A stretch of 63,458 nt of DNA. It comes from Bermanella sp034110565. Its GTDB lineage: Bacteria > Pseudomonadota > Gammaproteobacteria > Pseudomonadales > Oceanobacteraceae. The first letter of the stretch is position 1. The number at the start of each line of letters is the position of its first letter. This document shows, piece by piece, positions 33,338 to 42,843 of this stretch. The translations under genes were made by a program, and so were the position numbers. The notes beneath the pieces are model-generated. The model ran no database searches, was not told where the DNA came from, and saw only the letters and a list, made by a program, of their open reading frames with translations. Where the stretch lies: positions 1-63,458 of the forward strand of contig JAWUYY010000078.1 of assembly GCA_034110565.1 (NCBI GenBank), in the 5' to 3' direction.

Positions 33338-35875
33338 CTACTTTTTCTTTTTAGCCGGCTTTTTAACGGCCTTCTTTTTGGCACTGGTTGGTTTTTGGCG
33401 TTTACTGGGAGCTTTCTTTTTTTTCGCCTCGCCTTTGGCTTCATCCATAAGCTTTTTCTTATCGGCTTTGGCTTTGGCGTATGGGTCTTTTGTATCGCTA
33501 TCGCCACCCGTTGTTAACTCAGGCTTACGTTTGCGTACTGAACCAATGCTGCGCTTGCCACTACTTGTGCGTGGCTTACCTTTTTTTCCTGAACCACCAT
33601 CGTTACCCGCACCAACCATTTCGAAGTCGATCTTACGATCATCTAGATCCACACGACTGACGATCACTTCAACCGGATCACCCATGCGGAATATTCGACC
33701 AGAGCGCTCTCCGCGTAACAGCATACGTACAGGGTCAAACTGATAGAAGTCGCTGGTTAAATTGGTGACGTGTACCAAGCCTTCAATGTACAAATCAGTT
33801 AATTGCACAAAGATGCCAAAGTTGGTCACCGTCGTGATCACACCTTCAAAACTTTCACCCACATGAGCGCGCATGTATTCGCACTTCAAGAAATCCATCA
33901 CATCACGAGTGGCATCGTCAGCGCGACGTTCGGTTAATGAACATTGTTCACCAAACTGCAGCAGTGCCGCCATGTCGTATGGATAAATATCTTTCTTATT
34001 AATCACGCTTGCGCCTTCGGCACGGCGAATATCGCTTAGTAAGCTGGCTTCTTGGCTTTCACTGCGCACCAACTGACGAATCGCTCTGTGTACCAATAAA
34101 TCTGGATAACGACGAATCGGCGACGTGAAGTGTGTATACGCAGGGTAAGCTAAACCAAAGTGGCCGTCGTTATCTGGTTGATACACGGCCTGGCTCATAG
34201 AACGCAACAGCATGCTTTGAATCAAATGAGCATCTGGACGCCCTTCGATTTGGCGCATCACTTGTAAGAAATCCTTTGGCGAAGGCTTTAGTCCACCCGA
34301 TAGGGTAATGCCACTTTCGTTTAAGTATTGCTTTAGATTTTCAAGTTTTAGATCGCTTGGCCCTTGGTGCACACGGAACAAACTTGGCTGTTTATGTTTT
34401 TCTAAAAAGCGTGCAGTGGCCACGTTGGCACACAACATACATTCTTCAATCACTTTATGAGCATCATTACGCTGTACTGGCACTATGTCTTCGATCTTGC
34501 GATCTGAGTTAAACACAATACGCGTTTCAACGGTTTCAAATTCAATGGCACCACGTTCACCGCGGGCTGCTTTTAACGTTTTGTATAAATCATAAAGAGT
34601 ATCGAGTTGCGGCACGATGTTGGCGTATTGCTCACGCAGAATTTGCCCTTCGTCACCGTTTTCATCTTCTAATATTTTACCCACAAGTTTGTAGGTTAAG
34701 CGTGCATGACTGTGCATGACACCTTCATAGAATTTATAATTCGTGATTTCACCAGCTGAACTGATGTCCATTTCACAAACCATGCATAGGCGATCAACAT
34801 GCGGGTTAAGTGAACATAAACCGTTGCTGAGCTTCTCTGGCAACATAGGCACAACATGCTCAGGAAAATACACCGAGTTGCCACGATTTTGCGCTTCAAT
34901 ATCAAGGGGGGAATTAACCGGTACGTAATGGCTCACATCGGCAATGGCTACAAATAAACGCCAGCCTTTGGTGCTAGAGTTATATTCAGCCAAAACGGCA
35001 TCATCGAAGTCGCGGGCATCTTCACCATCTATGGTGACAAATGGTAGCTGACGTAAATCCATGCGGAACTGCTTATCCGCTTCTTCTACTTCGGCATTAA
35101 TCTTGGCCACTTGTTGCTCCACCGCTTCGGGGAACACAAACGGAATCTCATGGCTGCGCAGAGCAATATCGATTTCCATACCTGGGGCAAGGTGATCCCC
35201 AAGTACATCAGTAACCTTACCTTGGGCTAATTGGCGAGTGTCTGGTTGATGAGTGATTTCTACCACAACGAACTGGCCGTTTTTGGCACCATTCATATCT
35301 GTGCCTGGAATCATAATTTCTTGGGTGACACGACGAGAATCTGGTACCACATAGGCACTTTCGCCTTGGGTATAAAAACGGCCTACTAATTGATGTGTGT
35401 TACGTTGAATCACATCAACAATAATCGCTTCTTGTTTACCACGGTTGTCCGCACCAGCTAAACGCACCGTTACTCTGTCGCCATCAAATACTTTACGCAT
35501 TTGCTTGGCCGAAAGGTGTAAGTCATCGCCCCCTTCGTCTTTGATTAAAAAGCCATAACCATCTTTATGGCCTTGTACTCGGCCTTTAACAATGGGTACC
35601 TGGCTCATCGGCATATAGGCTCGACGGCGATCTTCAACTAATTGACCGTCACGGCACATCGCGATTAAACGACGGCGCATGGCCTCAATTTGATCTTCAC
35701 CTTCCACATGAAGGTGCTCCACAAGCTGCATATGAGTCAGCGGTAGAGGATTCTTTTCTAGAGTTTCTAGGATGAGTTCACGACTAGCCACTGGGTTGTC
35801 GTATTTGTCCGCTTCGCGTTTGGCAAATGGATCGGCTAGGTTTTTAGGGGTTGTTTCTGGGTTGTTTTTTTTCAT
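33338..35875 (-). CDS. rnr: Ribonuclease R (845 aa)
   Basis: A 3'-5' exoribonuclease that degrades structured RNA and acts in rRNA and tmRNA quality control. In order: an N-terminal winged helix, cold-shock domains, the RNB catalytic domain with VTIDGEDARDFDDAVLAE (the metal-binding Asp cluster), the S1 domain (EGVITTVTNFGIFVQL) and a long Lys-rich tail of about 90 residues. This low-complexity tail, expected in RNase R, explains the open frames seen on the other strand. Co-transcribed with rlmB. Confidence 0.97.
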   Translation of the reverse strand: MKKNNPETTPKNLADPFAKREADKYDNPVASRELILETLEKNPLPLTHMQLVEHLHVEGEDQIEAMRRRLIAMCRDGQLVEDRRRAYMPMSQVPIVKGRVQGHKDGYGFLIKDEGGDDLHLSAKQMRKVFDGDRVTVRLAGADNRGKQEAIIVDVIQRNTHQLVGRFYTQGESAYVVPDSRRVTQEIMIPGTDMNGAKNGQFVVVEITHQPDTRQLAQGKVTDVLGDHLAPGMEIDIALRSHEIPFVFPEAVEQQVAKINAEVEEADKQFRMDLRQLPFVTIDGEDARDFDDAVLAEYNSSTKGWRLFVAIADVSHYVPVNSPLDIEAQNRGNSVYFPEHVVPMLPEKLSNGLCSLNPHVDRLCMVCEMDISSAGEITNYKFYEGVMHSHARLTYKLVGKILEDENGDEGQILREQYANIVPQLDTLYDLYKTLKAARGERGAIEFETVETRIVFNSDRKIEDIVPVQRNDAHKVIEECMLCANVATARFLEKHKQPSLFRVHQGPSDLKLENLKQYLNESGITLSGGLKPSPKDFLQVMRQIEGRPDAHLIQSMLLRSMSQAVYQPDNDGHFGLAYPAYTHFTSPIRRYPDLLVHRAIRQLVRSESQEASLLSDIRRAEGASVINKKDIYPYDMAALLQFGEQCSLTERRADDATRDVMDFLKCEYMRAHVGESFEGVITTVTNFGIFVQLTDLYIEGLVHVTNLTSDFYQFDPVRMLLRGERSGRIFRMGDPVEVIVSRVDLDDRKIDFEMVGAGNDGGSGKKGKPRTSSGKRSIGSVRKRKPELTTGGDSDTKDPYAKAKADKKKLMDEAKGEAKKKKAPSKRQKPTSAKKKAVKKPAKKKK

Positions 35876-36047
35876 AGGCGAAGATTATACACGCTTAGGG
35901 TCAATTCGGTTGATTTTTTCAGCTCTCAATATGACAAGCTTAGCGGGAGAATCAAGGGCTACATGGCATCCACATTCCAATTTTCACAAACCTTGAACAT
36001 AATAAGCCTAATCTTGCACCCTAAACCTGATATTCCTAGTATATTCC

Positions 36048-37169
36048 ATGAAAAGTGCTCGCGCTTCGGCCCTACTGCTTTGCATTAGTCTTTCTCTTCC
36101 CACACTGGCAGATGAATACTATGACCAATCTATTGTCTCCTTCTCTCAATACAATATGGCGTCTGGTATGCCGGATACCGATGCGGTGATTGATGATTGG
36201 TTTGAAGCTGCCTTCGAGGACGAAATACGCTATGACACCCAAGAATTCACCTTCAGATCACCTAGGTATAAAGATTTTTCCATCGATGTGAGCGGGTTGT
36301 TAAGTGCAGAAAATGAGCGTGAAAAGTATTCGGCAGGACTAAAATGGAAAGGCATAAAGTTTTCACTGGAAAGTGGCTCTGCTAAAGGCAAATTCATCAG
36401 TAATTTTTCTCAAAATGAAACATTCGTTGATGCCGGCACCTCTCTGCCAACAACGTGCAATGGAACAACTGAATATGACTGTTTAGAGCGCGTCATGATT
36501 CACGGCGGTGAAGAAGTAGAAATGACATTTGAGGGCACCAAGATTCAATACGCATTCCGCATGAAAGATGGCGTTCAAAGCGTCTTTGGCTATTCTAAAT
36601 ACAACATTGAAACCCCAATATTACTCAGCCGTAAACTTGACCCTAATGTTACTCCCATTGGAAATAGCAATGGCAATCAAGTGGTCAGTTATGACGACAA
36701 AGAACTTTGGCAGTCCGTTATAGATGCGAATGGTAAAACCGAAATTTCAAGTCTCTACTTTGGAATGGACGGTACCGAACGACAACTTATCAATGCCTAT
36801 AACCGTAACCAGCCTATCAGCTCTGGCCCTGTGGGTAGCTTTTTTTGCATGCTTTCTAGCATTGAAGTAGAAAGCTCTGGCGAGCAAGAAACGTATCTCA
36901 ATGAAACCTACGATGTCGAAATCAATAAAGCCCAAGATTACATCTCAGATTTACTGTTAACGTTTGAATTTAATCTAGGTTACATGGTGACGTTCATGTA
37001 TGACCGCACCTCAAAAAGCCAAGGCTTCCTTCAGGCCGGTGTTCGCGGTGTTTGGTTCTTAACCAGTTCACTCGGCGATGATCCTGCATATGAATCAAGC
37101 TATGTGATTGATGAGTTTAGCGGTGATAGTTACAACGGTTATTATCTAACAGCGGGTGCTACCTTCTAA
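36048..37169 (+). CDS. Hypothetical outer-membrane-like protein (373 aa)
   Basis: I do not recognise the family. A signal peptide (ALLLCISLSLPTLA, cleavage before DEYYDQS) is followed by alternating amphipathic strands, e.g. FRSPRYKDFSIDVSGLLSA and LKWKGIKFSLESG, and the chain ends YYLTAGATF with the terminal Phe typical of beta-barrel outer-membrane proteins. Two Cys pairs (TTCNGTTEYDC, and SFFCM alone later) suggest a disulfide in a loop. It stands alone between divergent rnr and convergent pilZ genes. The ribosome site is weak. Confidence 0.7.
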   Translation: MKSARASALLLCISLSLPTLADEYYDQSIVSFSQYNMASGMPDTDAVIDDWFEAAFEDEIRYDTQEFTFRSPRYKDFSIDVSGLLSAENEREKYSAGLKWKGIKFSLESGSAKGKFISNFSQNETFVDAGTSLPTTCNGTTEYDCLERVMIHGGEEVEMTFEGTKIQYAFRMKDGVQSVFGYSKYNIETPILLSRKLDPNVTPIGNSNGNQVVSYDDKELWQSVIDANGKTEISSLYFGMDGTERQLINAYNRNQPISSGPVGSFFCMLSSIEVESSGEQETYLNETYDVEINKAQDYISDLLLTFEFNLGYMVTFMYDRTSKSQGFLQAGVRGVWFLTSSLGDDPAYESSYVIDEFSGDSYNGYYLTAGATF

Positions 37170-37203
37170 TTAGAATACCCCCAAGGGGCTCAAAGAAGGC
37201 AGG

Positions 37204-37770
37204 CTAATTCGTTTGATCATCCAGTCTTTTGCGTAATTGAAACCCTTGGCGTTGCACCACATGCTGTATTAGTACCTCTTGATACGCATCGTGCATTTCA
37301 TCGAAATCTAAACGCACAATATGAGGCTCTTCAGACTCTGCTGGGTAATCAGGGTTAATATCCACACCAGCCACATGGGCGCTGCTGCGTACTAATTCAT
37401 GACTGGGTTGGAGGTAGATATTGACGATCAACTGCTGATTAATTGGCATTTTCTCACCCCAAGTGAATGCAACACCGCACGCACTTAAGTTGGCTTTTCT
37501 TAAAACCGGTGCATCTTCTACTAATGATTCACTGGCATTAAGTAAGTTAATTTTTTGATTCATCAAATCCAGCAAGGGCGCAAGCTTTGGGTATTGGGCG
37601 CGCACATCTACCATGGCTTGGCGAATTTGTACCTCTAAACTCACATGAAACTCTTGCTGCATTTCGTTTATGCCCGCAATGTCATCACCACCGTATCCGT
37701 CATCTGGGCTGTGAAAGCTAATAGCCACTTCGTCATCTATACGAAAAAACCGGCGACGCTCCTCTGTCAT
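37204..37770 (-). CDS. PilZ-domain protein with helical insert (188 aa)
   Basis: A probable c-di-GMP-binding protein. The N-terminus has the arginine motif RRRFFRID; the second motif, NLSACG (D/NxSxxG), comes only at about residue 93. The residues between include a long predicted helix (SLEVQIRQAMVDVRAQYPKL), so this is an atypical PilZ with an insert. It is 13 bases after motB on the same strand and may link c-di-GMP to flagellar motor output, as YcgR does (inference). Confidence 0.85.
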   Translation of the reverse strand: MTEERRRFFRIDDEVAISFHSPDDGYGGDDIAGINEMQQEFHVSLEVQIRQAMVDVRAQYPKLAPLLDLMNQKINLLNASESLVEDAPVLRKANLSACGVAFTWGEKMPINQQLIVNIYLQPSHELVRSSAHVAGVDINPDYPAESEEPHIVRLDFDEMHDAYQEVLIQHVVQRQGFQLRKRLDDQTN

Positions 37771-37783
37771 ACTGTCGTCTCCA

Positions 37784-38770
37784 TTAGAATACTTCGTCTG
37801 GGTTTAAGCCAAAGTCTTCTGGGCTTGCGTTCAATTGATCTTCAAAGCCGCTGTTTTCTCGATTCAATTCTGCTTCATCATCGTTATCTTTTGGTCCACT
37901 TTTCATGATGATAATTTCCACTCGACGATTTTTTTGTCGGTTTTCTGCGGTGCGATTACTCACCAACGGACGAACACTACCATGCCCGACCACCATGAAT
38001 CGTTTTTCATCCATCTCAGGTGCTACGAATAAATATTGTGCGACAGATGCCGCTCGGGCTGCGCTTAATTCCCAGTTTGAGTTATAACGCCCACCACCAC
38101 CTAACGGCGTATTATCCGTATGGCCTTCTACGCTAATACGACCGGGAACTTCCACCAGGACCTCGCGAATCTTATCCAACACAGGTAAGAAGGCATCTTC
38201 GACAAATGCACTGCCCCCTTTAAACGAGCTATTTTCAGTAATACGGATAATAATTTTGCTACCTTGGGTTTCTAACTCAACCTGCCCTTTGGAAATTTCC
38301 CTTTCTAATTCACTGGCCATTTCTAACGCCGTATCTTCAGCGTCTGCTTGTGCCTTGGCTTCTGTGGGTACCGATATTTCACGAGTTTGCTTACCGGTAT
38401 CCCCCTGTGCCTCGGTTTGCGCAGTGATGGCGTCTTGGCATAAAACTTCTAAGCTGCTTTCGGTAATGTCAGATGTGGATTGACGAATTTCATTGATCGG
38501 CGTCGGCTCGGGAATCGATGGGCTGAAATGTTTAGCTATCACACTGGTGCCCTTTGGTGGGTCGTCCGCGTTAATAGCGGTCTGTACACCAAAGGCCATA
38601 CGTAGCTCACCGGCCAAGCGCTTAAATTTTAGCGCGTCTATTTCTGCAAACGACAGCAATAGCACGAAAAAGCACATGAGCAATGACATTAAGTCTGCAA
38701 ATGTAGCCAACCAACTGGGGGGACAAACGGGACAATCGGGACAGTCCGGAGCGTCATCTTCATCAGACAT
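37784..38770 (-). CDS. motB: Flagellar stator protein MotB/PomB (328 aa)
   Basis: The peptidoglycan-anchored stator subunit. The single transmembrane helix contains ATFADLMSLLMCFFVLLLSFAE with the ion-binding Asp (cited in part). The OmpA-like domain carries VEGHTDNTPLGGGGRYNSNW and LSAARAASVAQYL. PomB-like features, including a Cys-containing N-terminus (DCPDCPVCPP) and ALKFKRLAGELRMAFGVQ, point to sodium coupling. It is 37 bases downstream of motA. Length is normal. Confidence 0.95.
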   Translation of the reverse strand: MSDEDDAPDCPDCPVCPPSWLATFADLMSLLMCFFVLLLSFAEIDALKFKRLAGELRMAFGVQTAINADDPPKGTSVIAKHFSPSIPEPTPINEIRQSTSDITESSLEVLCQDAITAQTEAQGDTGKQTREISVPTEAKAQADAEDTALEMASELEREISKGQVELETQGSKIIIRITENSSFKGGSAFVEDAFLPVLDKIREVLVEVPGRISVEGHTDNTPLGGGGRYNSNWELSAARAASVAQYLFVAPEMDEKRFMVVGHGSVRPLVSNRTAENRQKNRRVEIIIMKSGPKDNDDEAELNRENSGFEDQLNASPEDFGLNPDEVF

Positions 38771-38807
38771 GAATCTGCTCCTTTATTCTTCCGTGAACAA
38801 ACAAGGA

Positions 38808-39566
38808 TTAACCATCTTCGGCACCCCGTTTTGACACAGGCAAATAGGTACGTAGTAATGATTCGATCACTCTCGGGTTTTGCCCAGCTTGGATGGCCAA
38901 CAAGGCGTCGAGGACCATGTTTTGCAGTCGGCCTTCTTCATCCGATCGTAATGAGCACTTGTCGGCTATTGGCAAACACAGCATGTTTGCCATCATGGCG
39001 CCATAAAGGGTGGTTAACAGGGCTACGGCCATGGAAGGCCCGATGGATTTTGGATCATCCATATTGGCAAGCATGGCCACCAAGCCGATCAGCGTACCGA
39101 TCATACCCATGGCGGGAGCCACATCACCTAATTGAGAAAAAATCTGGGAACCTATCTTATGTCGGTCAGCGCTCAGACGCATGTCTTTGCTGAGTAGACT
39201 TTTTACTACATCTGGATCATGACCATCCACCAACAGCTGGATACCTTTGGCGAGAAAATCATAACTAACGGCTTTACCTTCAAGAGCCAGTAAACCATTT
39301 TTACGGGCGTCACCGGCTAGCTCTACGATCTCTTCGATCATGGCATCCGGCTTTGGCAATTTAAAACTAAAGGCAATGGCGGCAATTTTACCTGCGGCTA
39401 AGAACTGCCCCAATTCAAACTTCATAAGCACCGCAAAGATAGCGCCACCTACTACGATAAGCATAGAAGGAATGTTGACGAACATGGATGGGTCTCCACC
39501 CAATACCATGGCCATAACAACAATGACCCACGCCCCAATAACCCCAACAATCGTCGCTAAATCCAC
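38808..39566 (-). CDS. motA: Flagellar stator protein MotA/PomA (252 aa)
   Basis: The stator subunit forming the ion channel with MotB. It has four transmembrane helices, the first two at the N-terminus (LATIVGVIGAWVIVVMAMVL, IPSMLIVVGGAIFAVLM) and the last two around GDVAPAMGMIGTLIGLVAML and GPSMAVALLTTLYGAMMANM. Length 252 and motif pattern match PomA (sodium-type) rather than E. coli MotA (295). The start is GTG with AGGGTGAT upstream. Operon order motA-motB-pilZ. Confidence 0.95.
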   Translation of the reverse strand: MDLATIVGVIGAWVIVVMAMVLGGDPSMFVNIPSMLIVVGGAIFAVLMKFELGQFLAAGKIAAIAFSFKLPKPDAMIEEIVELAGDARKNGLLALEGKAVSYDFLAKGIQLLVDGHDPDVVKSLLSKDMRLSADRHKIGSQIFSQLGDVAPAMGMIGTLIGLVAMLANMDDPKSIGPSMAVALLTTLYGAMMANMLCLPIADKCSLRSDEEGRLQNMVLDALLAIQAGQNPRVIESLLRTYLPVSKRGAEDG

Positions 39567-39705
39567 TCTATCACCCTGAATTCCATAATATTTTGGGCTC
39601 CACTTATTATGAGTCTAGTCAGAGTATTTCAGTTTGCACGACCATATAGGCTACAATTGCGCCAAATCATCGTTTGGCCACAGGCTACTTCAGATAGGGA
39701 ATAAC

Positions 39706-39945
39706 ATGGCAGACCAACCAGCAGCGATCGACTTTGAGCAATCATTGTCTCAATTAGAATCTTTAGTGGAGAAACTCGAGAACAGCGAGTTCACCCTTGA
39801 GCAGTCTCTACAAGCATTTGAGCAAGGGGTTAAGTTGACCCGCCAATGCCAGCAAGCGTTAAGCCAAGCTGAGCAGAAAGTGCAATTGCTGATTGAAGAA
39901 AACGGCCAAAGCACCCCAGTGCCATTTGAAGGTGACGGGCAGTAA
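39706..39945 (+). CDS. xseB: Exodeoxyribonuclease VII small subunit (79 aa)
   Basis: The small subunit of ExoVII, which degrades ssDNA. The signature is DFEQSLSQLESLVEKLENSE and LEQSLQAFEQGVKL, a two-helix coiled coil. AGGGAA precedes the ATG at 39706. Its stop overlaps the ispA start by one base (TAATG), the classical xseB-ispA-dxs operon. Confidence 0.97.
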   Translation: MADQPAAIDFEQSLSQLESLVEKLENSEFTLEQSLQAFEQGVKLTRQCQQALSQAEQKVQLLIEENGQSTPVPFEGDGQ

Positions 39946-40832
39946 TGGAGTTTAGCCAATTTCAATCCATGGCCGTTGCGCGCTTTACTGAAACGCTCAA
40001 CAACCCTCGCGTACTGCCTAATGCCAATGCCGCCCGCCTGCTTGAAGCTATGAAGTACAGCTTGCTAAACGGCGGCAAGCGTATTCGACCATTATTGGTA
40101 TATGCCAGCGCCCATGCCTGCCAAGCAAATTTGAATCATGCGGATTATTGCGCTTTAGCCATCGAGATGGTGCACGCTTATTCGCTTGTGCATGATGATT
40201 TACCGGCTATGGATGATGACAGTCTTCGCCGTGGCCAGCCCACTTGTCATATTGCCTTCGATGAAGCTTGCGCCATTTTGGCGGGCGATGCCTTACAAAG
40301 CGAAGCTTTCAGCTTATTAAGCAGCCCCATTGATGGCTTATTACCCGCGCAGCAATTAAGCATGGTCAATACCTTAGCCATGGCCAGCGGCGCTTATGGT
40401 ATGGCGGGAGGACAGAGCTTAGACCTAGAAGCGGTGAATCAAACCGTTGATCTGCCTTACCTTGAAAACATGCATAACCATAAAACGGGTGCATTAATTA
40501 AAGCCAGCGTTTTAATGGGCGCCCAATGCCAAGCAAGCTTAGACAGTCAAACCAAGGATGCATTAAGCCAATATGCCGATGCCATTGGTCTAGCCTTCCA
40601 AGTGCAAGACGATATATTAGATGTGACCAGCGATACGCAAACCTTAGGTAAAACACAAGGTGCTGATGCCGCGCTGAATAAGCCCACGTATATATCGCTA
40701 TTGGGTCTTGATGGTGCCAAGCAAAAGGCCGCCCAATTGCACCAAAGGGCACTGAATGCCCTCGAGCCATTTGGTGAAAACGCCCAAGCCTTGCGCCAAA
40801 TTGCAGACTTCATTATCAAGCGGGTCAATTAA
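39945..40832 (+). CDS. ispA: Farnesyl diphosphate synthase (295 aa)
   Basis: A prenyl transferase condensing DMAPP/GPP with IPP to FPP for ubiquinone and undecaprenyl phosphate. Motifs are NGGKRIRPLLVYA, first Asp-rich HDDLPAMDDDSLRRG (FARM), HNHKTGALIKASV and the second Asp-rich FQVQDDILD (SARM). Length typical. Translationally coupled to xseB, followed by dxs 80 bases later. Confidence 0.97.
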   Translation: MEFSQFQSMAVARFTETLNNPRVLPNANAARLLEAMKYSLLNGGKRIRPLLVYASAHACQANLNHADYCALAIEMVHAYSLVHDDLPAMDDDSLRRGQPTCHIAFDEACAILAGDALQSEAFSLLSSPIDGLLPAQQLSMVNTLAMASGAYGMAGGQSLDLEAVNQTVDLPYLENMHNHKTGALIKASVLMGAQCQASLDSQTKDALSQYADAIGLAFQVQDDILDVTSDTQTLGKTQGADAALNKPTYISLLGLDGAKQKAAQLHQRALNALEPFGENAQALRQIADFIIKRVN

Positions 40833-40912
40833 GGCCCGCTCGCTTCATTACTTTTTGGCTCATAACGGGTAGAATACTGCCCCTTAAAAGTCATGTTTAC
40901 ACTGGGTAACAG

Positions 40913-42781
40913 ATGTTCCAGGAAATCCCAAACAGCCGTCCAAGCACACCATTATTGGACAGCGTTGATCTTCCCAACCAATTACGCGAACTGGCCCCTA
41001 ACCAGTTACCGCAACTCGCCCGTGAATTACGTGAATTTTTACTCTTCAGCGTGGGTCAAAGCGGCGGACATTTTGGGGCGGGACTAGGCGTGGTTGAACT
41101 AACCATCGCTCTGCATTATGTCTACAACACTCCCGATGATATTTTGTTATGGGATGTTGGCCATCAAGCCTATCCACATAAAGTGTTAACTGGCCGCCGT
41201 GAGCAATTAGCGTCTATTCGTCAAAAAGATGGGCTATCGCCTTTCCCTAAACGCAGTGAAAGTGAATACGACAGCTTTGGTGTGGGCCATTCATCTACCT
41301 CTATCAGCGCTGCACTGGGCATGGCCATCGCTGCGAAAAAAACTGGCAGTGATAAAAAAGTCGCCGCGATTATTGGTGATGGCGCCATGACAGCAGGCCA
41401 AGCATTCGAAGCATTAAATCATGCGGGTGATACCGAAACCGACATGTTGGTGATTTTAAATGACAACGATATGTCCATCAGTGAAAACGTGGGCGGGCTG
41501 AACAAATACCTATCTAAGCTGTTGAGTTCAAAAACCTATAATTCCATGCGTGAAGGTTCACGTAAGGTGTTAAGCACCATTCCACATGTGTGGGAGCTTG
41601 CTAGTAAAACCGAAGAACACGTGAAAGGATTTTTTACACCAGGGATTTTCTTCGAAGAACTTGGCTTTAATTATATCGGCCCAGTAGATGGCCATGACCT
41701 TGAAGCACTGGTGCGTACTCTAGGTAATATGCGCGATTTAAAAGGCCCGCAGTTTTTACATATTGTCACCAAAAAAGGCAAAGGCTTTGAGCCAGCCGAA
41801 GCGGACCCCATTAAATATCATGCGCTATCTCCTGTTGGCGCAAGCAGTAAAAAAGTAAAAACCTTCAGTAATATTTTTGGTAAGTGGGCTTGTGATACCG
41901 CCACCCTAGATTCTAAATTTATGGCCATTACACCTGCTATGCGTGAAGGCAGTGACTTGGTTAAGTTTTCAGAAAAATTCCCTGATCGTTATTTTGATGT
42001 GGCCATCGCTGAACAACATGCTGTCACCCTTGCTGCAGGCATGGCATGTGAAGGGGCCAAACCTGTGGTCGCCATTTACAGTACGTTTTTACAACGCGCC
42101 TATGATCAATTGATTCACGATGTGGCACTGCAAAATCTTGATGTAACCTTTGCCATTGATCGCGCAGGTGTTGTGGGTGCCGATGGCCCTACTCACGCAG
42201 GCGCTTATGATATTAGCTTTATGCGCTGCATTCCTAATATGGTAATTGCTTGCCCAAGTGATGAGTCACAATGTCGCTTACTGTTAAACACCGCATATGA
42301 ATTTAAAGGTCCTGCTGCCGTGCGCTACCCCCGTGGCAACGCCAGTGAGGACGAAGTCAGCGTTACCAACGAAACCCTGCCAATTGGTAAAGGTGACGTT
42401 ATTCAACAAGGACAAGACATCGCCTTGTTGTGCTTTGGCCCATTATTAAAACAAGCCAAGTTAGCCGCTGAAACCTTTGCGCGCGATCACGGCAAAACGA
42501 TTACGCTTGTGGATATGCGCTTTGTTAAACCTATTGATGAAGCCCTACTTAAAACATTAAGCGACACCCATCAGCATATTGTCACCTTAGAAGACAATGC
42601 CATTATGGGTGGTGCGGGTTCTGCGGTTATGGAATTTTATGCCCAACATAACATTCAATTAAACATGACCATGTTGGGCATTCCCGATGCCTATATTGAA
42701 CACGGCTCACAACAACAGCAGTGGGCAGAAATGGGACTGGATGCTAGCGGCATATTAACCGCCTTAAACGCTTTAAAGTAA
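40913..42781 (+). CDS. dxs: 1-deoxy-D-xylulose-5-phosphate synthase (622 aa)
   Basis: The thiamine-diphosphate enzyme that starts the MEP isoprenoid pathway from pyruvate and glyceraldehyde 3-phosphate. The ThDP motif is GDGAMTAGQAFEALNHAG...NDNDMSIS (cited in part). The catalytic-cycle His is in VGQSGGHFGAGLG, and the transketolase-like pyrimidine domain has DVAIAEQHAVTLAAGMA and DRAGVVGADGPTHAG. Full length. Last gene of xseB-ispA-dxs, with a terminator directly after. Confidence 0.98.
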   Translation: MFQEIPNSRPSTPLLDSVDLPNQLRELAPNQLPQLARELREFLLFSVGQSGGHFGAGLGVVELTIALHYVYNTPDDILLWDVGHQAYPHKVLTGRREQLASIRQKDGLSPFPKRSESEYDSFGVGHSSTSISAALGMAIAAKKTGSDKKVAAIIGDGAMTAGQAFEALNHAGDTETDMLVILNDNDMSISENVGGLNKYLSKLLSSKTYNSMREGSRKVLSTIPHVWELASKTEEHVKGFFTPGIFFEELGFNYIGPVDGHDLEALVRTLGNMRDLKGPQFLHIVTKKGKGFEPAEADPIKYHALSPVGASSKKVKTFSNIFGKWACDTATLDSKFMAITPAMREGSDLVKFSEKFPDRYFDVAIAEQHAVTLAAGMACEGAKPVVAIYSTFLQRAYDQLIHDVALQNLDVTFAIDRAGVVGADGPTHAGAYDISFMRCIPNMVIACPSDESQCRLLLNTAYEFKGPAAVRYPRGNASEDEVSVTNETLPIGKGDVIQQGQDIALLCFGPLLKQAKLAAETFARDHGKTITLVDMRFVKPIDEALLKTLSDTHQHIVTLEDNAIMGGAGSAVMEFYAQHNIQLNMTMLGIPDAYIEHGSQQQQWAEMGLDASGILTALNALK

Positions 42782-42787
42782 AATACG

Positions 42788-42812
42788 AAGCAGTCTAAAT
42801 AGGCTGCTTTTT
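42788..42812 (+). terminator. Terminator of the xseB-ispA-dxs operon
   Basis: AAGCAGTC (42788-42795), six-base loop, GGCTGCTT (42802-42809) and a T run, seven bases after the dxs stop. Confidence 0.82.
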
Positions 42813-42843
42813 ACAATACGATTTTTATTATTAAGTGAAAGAC

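Noticed and set aside
33378..33743. 121-codon plus-strand open frame over the 3' end of rnr.
   Set aside because: It is the antisense of the Lys-rich tail of RNase R, which leaves the other strand free of stops.
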